DNA of 5,166 nucleotides from Dehalococcoidales bacterium (GTDB lineage: Bacteria > Chloroflexota > Dehalococcoidia > Dehalococcoidales > UBA5760): assembly GCA_028710655.1 (NCBI GenBank), contig JAQTTS010000173.1, positions 1 through 5,166 of the forward strand. Direction: 5' to 3'. Each line of letters starts with the position of its first letter. Positions within the stretch are counted from its first letter, which is position 1. The notes beneath the pieces were generated by a model. That model was not told where the DNA came from. It saw only the letters and a program-made list of their open reading frames with translations, and did not search any database. The translations under genes and the position numbers were made by a program. Positions 1 to 5,128 of this stretch are shown here, piece by piece.

Positions 1-1
1 A

Positions 2-313
2 AGGGTAAAGACTCCTCCACCGGCCATTGAGCTCAGACCATTATATGAAAAGGTGAATAGCAGTATCACTCAGATATATAGCTCAAAGACATTCACCGAG
101 GATGTCAAATACCTCCAGGCTAATGGGATTCCGGTCGTCGCTATCGCTAATAGGTTAGGGATAGACCGACAGCGTATATATGACTGGATGAATGGTATGC
201 CGACCAAGAACCCCACATATGTCATGCTAATTCGAGAATGGGCTCACGAATTGCGAAATGCCATCAAGGACAGGGACTCTGGCGGCTGCTCAGTATCGGC
301 ATTTGTGCGCTGA
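2..313 (+). CDS. Helix-turn-helix protein, 5' end probably outside the window
   Basis: The frame is open from base 2, the window edge, to the TGA at 311-313, giving 103 visible residues. A GTG at 53 would give an 86-aa protein, but no Shine-Dalgarno site precedes it. The upstream codons read as plausible protein (a proline-rich stretch, then ELRPLYEKVN), so I favour a gene truncated by the edge. Counting from the GTG, residues 13-50 look like a helix-turn-helix: a helix, then IPVVAIANRLGIDRQRIYDW, which fits a positioning helix, a turn at G-I-D and a recognition helix QRIYDWMNG. A final helix (REWAHELRNAI) could serve dimerisation. I infer DNA binding, either as a regulator or as the C-terminal domain of a larger protein; the target is unknown. 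The last 76 nt overlap the next gene in another frame, which suggests co-transcription. Confidence 0.6.
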   Translation, partial: RVKTPPPAIELRPLYEKVNSSITQIYSSKTFTEDVKYLQANGIPVVAIANRLGIDRQRIYDWMNGMPTKNPTYVMLIREWAHELRNAIKDRDSGGCSVSAFVR

Positions 314-1272
314 CACTCATACTTCTGACCGTCACTCCCGCATTTGCCGTTGATCCAGCCGATCCGGATACCCTTCAGGTGAACTCTGCCAGGGTAGTGA
401 GGGACCTAGTAGAGGATGATGATTGTCTGCTGGTGCTCCACTACACCATAGATTGGACTCTGCCCGCCGATCAGCCCGACAATGCTGCAAATAAGACATT
501 CACGGTCCGTCTGATGGAGACGGACCAGAGTGCGGTTATCGGGAATGGCACGATATTCCCATTCTTCGATTCTGGATATGGTGAGGGGTGTGTATCGATC
601 TATTTTGCTGCCGCCGATGCTCCGACATGGGGCGATCCCTATGTAATTCGACTGGAGGCCAGCCCGAGTTACTGGGCCGATCCTCCATTGACCACCTACG
701 CGCTCACGGCATCCGATTACAGCCCGTTCACCGGACAGGATGATAACGAGGCCGCGCTGAAAGCCTACCTTTTGGATGTGGGCATAGACCTGGAGTTTGC
801 GTGGAATGCCCCGGGTGAGATAGTCACTCAGTCGCTGGGGTCGGTGCTGGCCGCCAGCGGGGAAATGTATTTCGAGGGCGCGGTGCCCGGGCTCCGCACA
901 CTATGCCCGAGCATTTTCTTGACTCAAATCACAGGGCCAACGGCAACCCCCAACGTATGGACGGAGGCCGGGGCCGAGGAATGGCATGACCAATGGGATG
1001 ACACGTTTGTCGAGGACGCAAACGACAGTCTGGATGATCTCTTCGGCAGCGCCTCGATGGTGTGGAACGTGGTCGGCTTTGTGATCATGTTAGCCTGCAT
1101 GATTTATAGCTATACGAAATTTCAGGTGGCTCGACCGGGAATGTTGCTCGGGTTCCTGCCGATTCCCATATTGGCAAGGCTGGGGCTTTTCAGCCCCGCT
1201 TTTATGGCTGTAATTGTATTTGGTTTCATCGTGTACCTCGGATACACGTTCTTCTGGAAGAGTGCTGGATAA
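238..1272 (+). CDS. Secreted ectodomain protein with C-terminal three-pass membrane anchor (344 aa)
   Basis: I recognise no named family. Residues 14-37 form a signal peptide: Trp/Arg, a hydrophobic core rich in Leu, Ile and Thr, and a likely cleavage after AFA at 37. The ectodomain (38-272) is rich in alternating hydrophobic residues, Asp, Tyr and Trp, suggesting a beta-sandwich. It has Cys 63, 118 and 223, the last within GLRTLCPSIF. An acidic, Trp-containing helix (about 243-270) leads to three hydrophobic segments at about 274-293, 301-319 and 321-339. The tail resembles that of the next protein: Trp 276, Val 279, Tyr 292, Lys 294 and Gly-Met 301-302 have counterparts there. The ATG at 238 gives the n-region MGSRIAK; its ribosome site is weak, and no better in-frame start precedes the hydrophobic core. 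Its stop overlaps the next ATG (TAATG), so the two are probably translationally coupled. A surface or virion spike role is inference. Confidence 0.82.
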   Translation: MGSRIAKCHQGQGLWRLLSIGICALTLILLTVTPAFAVDPADPDTLQVNSARVVRDLVEDDDCLLVLHYTIDWTLPADQPDNAANKTFTVRLMETDQSAVIGNGTIFPFFDSGYGEGCVSIYFAAADAPTWGDPYVIRLEASPSYWADPPLTTYALTASDYSPFTGQDDNEAALKAYLLDVGIDLEFAWNAPGEIVTQSLGSVLAASGEMYFEGAVPGLRTLCPSIFLTQITGPTATPNVWTEAGAEEWHDQWDDTFVEDANDSLDDLFGSASMVWNVVGFVIMLACMIYSYTKFQVARPGMLLGFLPIPILARLGLFSPAFMAVIVFGFIVYLGYTFFWKSAG

Positions 1273-3698
1273 TGAAGAAGATAATAATAGCCTCAATACT
1301 TGCAGTATTTACACTCGGTTTAGTGATAGCACCGATGGCAGACGCCATTGCGGGTTACGATTACTATTGCGGCATATCGTTCTCGAACACTGGGGCCGGT
1401 ACGATAACGGGGCGTTTCCAAGTTCCTATAAACGCAAAGGCTCTTGTCGATGGTTACTATATCCAAGCGGACGCTGAAGACGTGGCCATAGTTGGTACTG
1501 CGGCGGAGGATGAGGTGGCACTCGGATTGAGCACTGCAGGCACAGTGAACTGGCTCACTGACTATATAACCCTGAATCCCTATCAGACCATCAATAAAAC
1601 GATGTGGGTCGGAAATGATACCGCGGTTAGGGATCAGTCCTGGATCGGCATGGAAGGGGACACTCTGACAGTAGCAGATGATGCATCTTTGGACATCACC
1701 ACAAACCTGACACTCAGCGCGGATGTTTATCTGCCAGATCTACCCGACACACGAGAGTATTTCGTGTACAAGCCATGGAATTATGGGCTGTATGCGGACA
1801 GTACGAATTTCGGAATTTCCGTGTGGAAGGCAGGGACTCCCGGAGGAACTGCGACAGTCAGCCCTGGAGGAAACGCAACGGTTCAGCTAGCTGCTAGCGC
1901 AGGAACAAACTATGAATGCGTGGACGAGGCTGCCCCATTAGGTTCCGGAGCCGACGGTGATTATGTGTCATACCATACAGCCGTTTGGAGTGCGAAGGAA
2001 ACTGATTTTTACACATTAGCTGCATCTGGTCTTGATAGAAATACTGTTGAGGTCAATTCAGTAGCAGTTTATTTCAGAACATTTGGACAGTCACCAAATC
2101 CTTCTTACTACACACCTGTGTTGAAATTAAATGGCACTACTGTAATCGGAACCGAGGTTTCAGAAGCCACAGATGGTGCATGGCACAACCACAATGAAAC
2201 ATTGGCTCGTCCTGGCGGTGGAGTGTGGACAGTTGAGGACTTGGCCGATTTGCAAGTTGGCATCAGAATGTATGGTTACAATGGTGCTAGATGCTCACAG
2301 CTATATGCAAGTATTAGCTATACCGAATATCCTCAGACGGTCAGTGAGTTTGCAGCTACTACTGATTCATGGAAAACTTTAACGGGAACATATGACGGCT
2401 CTAACCTGAAACTATTTATAGATGGAGTTGAAAAGGACTCAAATGCGTTGACTGGGAACCTTAATACAAATGCCTATGATCTTCATGTAGGAGAACTCAC
2501 TGCCAAGCTGGATTCGGTGAAGATCGGCCATGATGGAGCACTTTCGTTTGATGGCACAGACGACTACGTGACCTTGGGCACCGATTCGAGCCTGATGCCC
2601 AATAGCGAGATAACTGTTGAGGCGTGGATATATAGAACCAGTGGTACAGATGCCCGCAGGTTGATATCACGAAAAATTGGATCACCTGATTATTCGGGGT
2701 ATGTCCTTGAAATAATCGATGGCAACTATTTGAAATTCAGGCTTGGGTCATTGGAGGATGGGACTGATTATAGTGTTATCAGTGTGACCCCACTGACAAA
2801 TAGTGTATGGACTCATGTGGTAGGCACGTATGACGGTGTAGATATTAAGTTGTACATAAATGGCGCTTTGGACAATACCTACTCAAAAAGTTTCACCATA
2901 GAGAGCAGTAGCGCACCATTGCGGTTTGGCGGGTTGAGTGGAGACTTCTTCCCCGGCCAAATGGATGAGGTGCGACTATATAGCAGAGCCCTCGATGCAA
3001 CCGAAATTGCCTATAACTACCATGGGGGGGTTGGGCAATATACTCCATATTCAGCAACGGACCTAGAAGGGCAGTGGCACACGGATGAAGGCAGTGGAGC
3101 TACCCTTGCTGACAGTTCGGGAAACGGGAACACTGGGACGATTACTGGGGCCATCTGGTCATATGGATTAGTCAAAGATTGGAGATTAAATCTGGAATTC
3201 GAACCGGATGAAATCTCAGGCACCACCATCACCGATCTGTCAGCCAGCACAAACGATGTAACGTATACGCTCGTCGCTGATCCGGTGGCGCTCACAATTA
3301 CAGTAGGCGAACTAACCCCCGCCTCTGTCGATGCGTTTTCCGGGGCTGGAACCTATCCCGATGGATTTGAACTTGTTCCTGGCGGGCTGACAGAGCCAAC
3401 AGACTACCACCAGCCAGGAGATTATACCAGGCTGCCCGGCAGCGAGATCATAGCTGATATATTCGGTGAGAGTGACCTGCCGCTCAATATGTTCTGGCTC
3501 GCGGTGATAGCCGCACTGGCAGTAGCCGTTGGATTCTGGATATATGACAAAACTCGACATCTATTCGGCATGGTGATAGCCGTGCTGATGATCGTGTGCT
3601 TCTTCGCAGTTATCGGCATGCTCGACTGGTGGATCATCCTGTGCTATGCCATCGTAGCTATAGGGGTCCTGATAAAAGAGCAGACATATGGGTTCTGA
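1272..3698 (+). CDS. LamG-domain surface/adhesin-like protein with three-pass membrane anchor (808 aa)
   Basis: The signal peptide is residues 1-25 or 1-27 (MKK, Ile/Leu/Val core, ADA or AIA cleavage). Residues 28-138 are a beta-rich domain I cannot name. A LamG/concanavalin-like fold starts near 139 and is completed near 364-421 (GTYDGSNLKLFIDG). It is interrupted by a separate beta-rich segment of about 165 residues (190-354), with Cys 216 and Cys 341. A second, complete LamG domain lies at about 423-585 (LSFDGTDDYVTLG, then VEAWIY, GTYDGVDIKLYINGA and MDEVRLYSRAL). A third LamG opening motif at 602-629 (DEGSG, DSSGNGN, GAIW) is not followed by a full domain. A stem (about 633-735) leads to membrane segments at 740-759, 764-784 and 786-801. 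LamG domains commonly bind glycans or proteins, so host or surface attachment is the likely role (inference). Mosaic domain structure and variable base composition suggest recombination. Confidence 0.9.
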   Translation: MKKIIIASILAVFTLGLVIAPMADAIAGYDYYCGISFSNTGAGTITGRFQVPINAKALVDGYYIQADAEDVAIVGTAAEDEVALGLSTAGTVNWLTDYITLNPYQTINKTMWVGNDTAVRDQSWIGMEGDTLTVADDASLDITTNLTLSADVYLPDLPDTREYFVYKPWNYGLYADSTNFGISVWKAGTPGGTATVSPGGNATVQLAASAGTNYECVDEAAPLGSGADGDYVSYHTAVWSAKETDFYTLAASGLDRNTVEVNSVAVYFRTFGQSPNPSYYTPVLKLNGTTVIGTEVSEATDGAWHNHNETLARPGGGVWTVEDLADLQVGIRMYGYNGARCSQLYASISYTEYPQTVSEFAATTDSWKTLTGTYDGSNLKLFIDGVEKDSNALTGNLNTNAYDLHVGELTAKLDSVKIGHDGALSFDGTDDYVTLGTDSSLMPNSEITVEAWIYRTSGTDARRLISRKIGSPDYSGYVLEIIDGNYLKFRLGSLEDGTDYSVISVTPLTNSVWTHVVGTYDGVDIKLYINGALDNTYSKSFTIESSSAPLRFGGLSGDFFPGQMDEVRLYSRALDATEIAYNYHGGVGQYTPYSATDLEGQWHTDEGSGATLADSSGNGNTGTITGAIWSYGLVKDWRLNLEFEPDEISGTTITDLSASTNDVTYTLVADPVALTITVGELTPASVDAFSGAGTYPDGFELVPGGLTEPTDYHQPGDYTRLPGSEIIADIFGESDLPLNMFWLAVIAALAVAVGFWIYDKTRHLFGMVIAVLMIVCFFAVIGMLDWWIILCYAIVAIGVLIKEQTYGF

Positions 3699-3703
3699 GG
3701 TGA
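3697..3703 (+). promoter_or_regulatory. Shine-Dalgarno site of the 117-aa gene
   Basis: GAGGTGA begins inside the stop codon of the LamG gene; its GAGG core lies 6 nt before the ATG at 3707. This fixes the start and allows ribosomes ending the upstream gene to reinitiate. Confidence 0.75.
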
Positions 3704-3706
3704 AAT

Positions 3707-4060
3707 ATGAGTGTACGATGGATAATGGGGCTTGGCTTTATCTGGATACTCGGAATGATCCTGTGTCAAACGCTGGAGGGCGCGTTCTTTTCGGCCACGG
3801 ACGCTGACGTACTCAATGCTATGGGCTCATTCCGGAATGTCGAGGCTGGTGGACTGACCGCGATCCCACTGCTAACCACGAACTGGTTCGATGGCTTTGT
3901 GCAGGTGATTACGTGGGATTACTCATTCCTGGAAGGTGGGTTTGGGCTGGTCAAAATTTTCATGTACGGCATTAGCCTCGGTGTTATCTGGGGAATCATA
4001 CAGACCTTTGCCCCGGCCGCGACCGGCATTCTCGGGAATCTACTTCGACTCGGACAGTGA
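3707..4060 (+). CDS. Small two- or three-pass membrane protein of the surface module (117 aa)
   Basis: I do not recognise a named family. A hydrophobic segment at 5-22 (FIWILGMILC) is followed by a short acidic loop. A moderately hydrophobic stretch lies at about 50-68, then a Trp/Asp/Gly turn (TWDYSFLEGG, 69-78) and a second clear membrane segment at about 80-102. The tail is short and glycine-rich. No cleavable signal is evident, because the first hydrophobic stretch lacks a good cleavage site. The ATG is preceded by a well-placed GAGG and lies 8 nt after the stop of the LamG gene, so it is co-transcribed and probably works with the two anchored proteins. A minor coat, assembly or scaffold role, as for small membrane proteins next to spike genes in filamentous phages, is possible but rests only on context. 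Its last 65 bp are overlapped by a gene on the other strand. Confidence 0.8.
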   Translation: MSVRWIMGLGFIWILGMILCQTLEGAFFSATDADVLNAMGSFRNVEAGGLTAIPLLTTNWFDGFVQVITWDYSFLEGGFGLVKIFMYGISLGVIWGIIQTFAPAATGILGNLLRLGQ

Positions 4061-4322
4061 TGTGGTGCCGCTTACGCCCAAGCGGCACCGGCACACCCAA
4101 TTCTGTAGGACTCTGCATGATATCGTCTGATTCGTGCGGCGGGAACCTGGCTGTCCATGCCCGGCGAAACTCATCCGGGTCACAATCGGGAAACGCCAGC
4201 TTTGCCCACATCTCAAACACAGGCTCCTGTGCAAACGCGGCATCCTTCGCCCTCACCGCAGATCGTATTACGGCGATGGCCAGATCGTGGTAGCAGGCAA
4301 CAAGATCGACGGAATCCTCCAT
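3996..4322 (-). CDS. Small soluble hypothetical protein (108 aa), last gene of the minus cluster
   Basis: The ATG at 4322 is chosen because GAGGG lies 8 nt upstream, overlapping the stop of the preceding gene. A GTG at 4337 is in frame and overlaps that stop as GTGA, but it has no ribosome site. The product has no membrane segment or signal peptide. Residues 3-25 form a probable helix (LVACYHDLAIAVIRSAVRAK) and residues about 35-58 a second helical stretch (FEMWAKLAF, DPDEFRRAW). The tail is Arg/Val rich and basic. The pattern recalls small phage proteins with an A-I-x-x-A-V helix followed by a W-rich helix and an acidic D-P-(D/E) turn; I recall these only loosely and give no function. It is the only soluble protein in its cluster. 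Its 3' end overlaps the opposing 117-aa gene by 65 bp and it contains the 4064-4089 hairpin, so the C-terminus is less certain. Confidence 0.62.
   Translation of the reverse strand: MEDSVDLVACYHDLAIAVIRSAVRAKDAAFAQEPVFEMWAKLAFPDCDPDEFRRAWTARFPPHESDDIMQSPTELGVPVPLGRKRHHITVRVEVDSRECRSRPGQRSV
4064..4089 (+). terminator. Perfect hairpin just after the plus-strand operon, possible terminator
   Basis: GGTGCCGCTT at 4064-4073 and AAGCGGCACC at 4080-4089 are exact reverse complements. They form a 10-bp, GC-rich stem with a 6-nt loop (ACGCCC), starting 4 nt after the TGA of the last plus-strand gene. Position and strength suit a transcription terminator or a 3'-end stabilising structure. No T-tract follows on either strand, so it is not a standard intrinsic terminator. 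It also lies inside the coding sequence of the opposing gene, so chance or coding constraint cannot be excluded. Confidence 0.5.
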
Positions 4323-4330
4323 TACAACAA

Positions 4331-4335
4331 CCCTC
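4331..4335 (-). promoter_or_regulatory. Shine-Dalgarno site of the 108-aa gene
   Basis: On the minus strand GAGGG lies 8 nt before the ATG at 4322 and shares bases with the TGA of the 111-aa gene (4334-4336). This supports coupled translation and decides between the ATG at 4322 and the GTG at 4337. Confidence 0.65.
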
Positions 4336-4669
4336 ACTTTTGTAGTTTGTACCCCGGTTCCTTCACCGGCTGTATCGGCACACCATCGATTACTGCCTGG
4401 CATCCACACTTCCGGGCTTCGCGGGCAGCCTCATCTATATACTCATGCATTTTGGATATATAGCGATGGAGGAAATACAGGGCTCCGATAGCACCCGGTG
4501 CCGGCAGTAGAAAACACCAGAGGGCATCGTTATCGAGTTCTTGTATCAGTATGATCCCGGCCGCCATAATTCCCAGAGCGATATACACCTTAGCGACTCC
4601 CCAGATGTTTTCGGTATTGTACCTGTACCGTGCGACCGCCTTGATATCATTTTCATTAAGCTTTAACAT
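4334..4669 (-). CDS. Two-pass membrane protein with cytoplasmic-type tail (111 aa)
   Basis: No named family is recognised. A polar N-terminus (MLKLNENDIKAVARYRYNTE) precedes two hydrophobic segments at about 25-43 and 50-68, separated by a short acidic loop (ELDND). A charged, probably amphipathic helix follows (SKMHEYIDEAAREARKCGC), then a short tail ending in Lys. With basic residues flanking both ends, a hairpin with both termini in the cytoplasm is likely. The start is secure: GGAGGAG lies 4 nt upstream (GGAGG core 6 nt), and the gene overlaps the 3' end of the 63-aa gene by 14 nt. Its post-membrane helix ending in Gly-Cys has a counterpart in the 63-aa protein. Function is unknown; a membrane complex or a holin-like or accessory role would be speculation. 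Confidence 0.82.
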   Translation of the reverse strand: MLKLNENDIKAVARYRYNTENIWGVAKVYIALGIMAAGIILIQELDNDALWCFLLPAPGAIGALYFLHRYISKMHEYIDEAAREARKCGCQAVIDGVPIQPVKEPGYKLQK

Positions 4670-4847
4670 GCTTCTCCTCCGCCTCTAGATTGACCCTGCA
4701 TCCGACGCGCTGCACCTCGCCGAGGAATGCCTGGCTGTAAGCCTTGACCATGGAAAAATGATGGAATGTTATTGCCAGTATAGCCAGAACGGAAATTGCC
4801 CCGATAATAAGGCCAGCAGTATGTAACGATCCCTCCCCTTCAGTCAT
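4656..4847 (-). CDS. Small single-pass membrane protein (63 aa)
   Basis: A short acidic N-terminus (MTEGEGS) is followed by one hydrophobic segment at about 10-28 (AGLIIGAISVLAILAITF). A polar, probably helical tail follows, including SQAFLGEVQRVGC and a Glu/Lys-rich end. There is no signal cleavage site, so it is likely a bitopic inner-membrane protein. The ATG at 4847 lies 14 nt after the stop of the 88-aa gene and has no clear ribosome site, so translation probably depends on coupling. No other in-frame start precedes the membrane segment. Its 3' end overlaps the next gene by 14 nt. Such small single-pass proteins occur as phage coat, lysis or regulatory proteins; nothing here selects among these. 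Confidence 0.68.
   Translation of the reverse strand: MTEGEGSLHTAGLIIGAISVLAILAITFHHFSMVKAYSQAFLGEVQRVGCRVNLEAEEKHVKA
4674..4680 (-). promoter_or_regulatory. Strong Shine-Dalgarno site of the 111-aa gene
   Basis: The minus strand reads GGAGGAG with its GGAGG core 6 nt before the ATG at 4669. The site lies wholly within the coding end of the 63-aa gene, where it encodes the Glu-Glu codons. It is the strongest ribosome-binding site in the window. Confidence 0.85.
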
Positions 4848-4861
4848 AGCCGCTTATGACA

Positions 4862-5128
4862 CTATTTCGTCTTGATCCGGGTGTCGCCACCATTCCTAGC
4901 GACTTCTTTTATCTCCAAAAGGTCTATTTGCCAACATGCTGCATTCCCAACTTTTCTCCACATTAAGGAATACACGGTACCCCCTACCCATAGACCAATA
5001 ATCACCGGCAAAGACGTTATACCAGTGCAGCAACCATATATGCCCAAGACAATACTAGACAGCGTCGCAAGCATACCTATTATCCTTCCGATAACAGACA
5101 CAATCAGTAGTAATTGCCACTTTTTCAT
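4862..5128 (-). CDS. Two-pass membrane protein (88 aa)
   Basis: No family is recognised. MKKWQ is followed by a long hydrophobic stretch at about 6-31, which could be a signal anchor. A Cys-Cys loop (GCCTGITS, 32-39) comes next, then a second hydrophobic segment at about 40-56 and a basic/polar tail from WRKVG onward, ending in TRIKTK. Basic residues at both termini suggest a hairpin with both ends in the cytoplasm. The start is well supported: GAGGG lies 7 nt upstream, and the ATG overlaps the stop of an upstream gene as ATGA. It is the first complete gene of the minus cluster. Function is unknown, and context offers only the neighbouring small membrane proteins. Confidence 0.78.
   Translation of the reverse strand: MKKWQLLLIVSVIGRIIGMLATLSSIVLGIYGCCTGITSLPVIIGLWVGGTVYSLMWRKVGNAACWQIDLLEIKEVARNGGDTRIKTK

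Noticed and set aside
1182..1197. Short inverted repeat GGGGCT-TTTC-AGCCCC
   Set aside because: A six-base stem inside the membrane-segment coding region of the 344-aa gene, mid-operon and without a T-tract after it; probably chance.
1090..1296. Minus-strand 68-codon frame opposite the end of the 344-aa gene
   Set aside because: Ser/Glu/His-rich antisense shadow of a clear membrane-segment coding region, with no context of its own.
1887..1899. Palindromic GCTAGCTGCTAGC
   Set aside because: Encodes Leu-Ala-Ala-Ser in the LamG gene at an ordinary position; no evidence of a site or recombination junction.
2173..2685. Alternative frames on both strands inside the LamG gene (2173-2382 plus, 2497-2685 minus)
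   Set aside because: Embedded in the continuous 808-codon gene, with no ribosome site or domain signal.
3504..3581. Direct repeat GGTGATAGCCG in two membrane segments of the LamG protein
   Set aside because: Both copies encode Val-Ile-Ala in hydrophobic helices; similar residue and codon choice explains the match.
3017..3637. Minus-strand frames opposite the 3' part of the LamG gene
   Set aside because: Antisense shadows. The plus strand encodes recognisable LamG motifs and membrane segments throughout.
4323..4409. Longer start for the 108-aa gene (ATG at 4409 or GTG at 4337)
   Set aside because: The extension would run 76 nt into the 111-aa gene and lacks ribosome sites. The ATG at 4322 has GAGGG at the right distance.
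4057..4463. Plus-strand reading frames opposite the 108-aa and 111-aa genes
   Set aside because: They have no ribosome sites and low-complexity Ser/Pro/His/Arg content. The minus-strand frames have chained starts and stops and strong ribosome sites.
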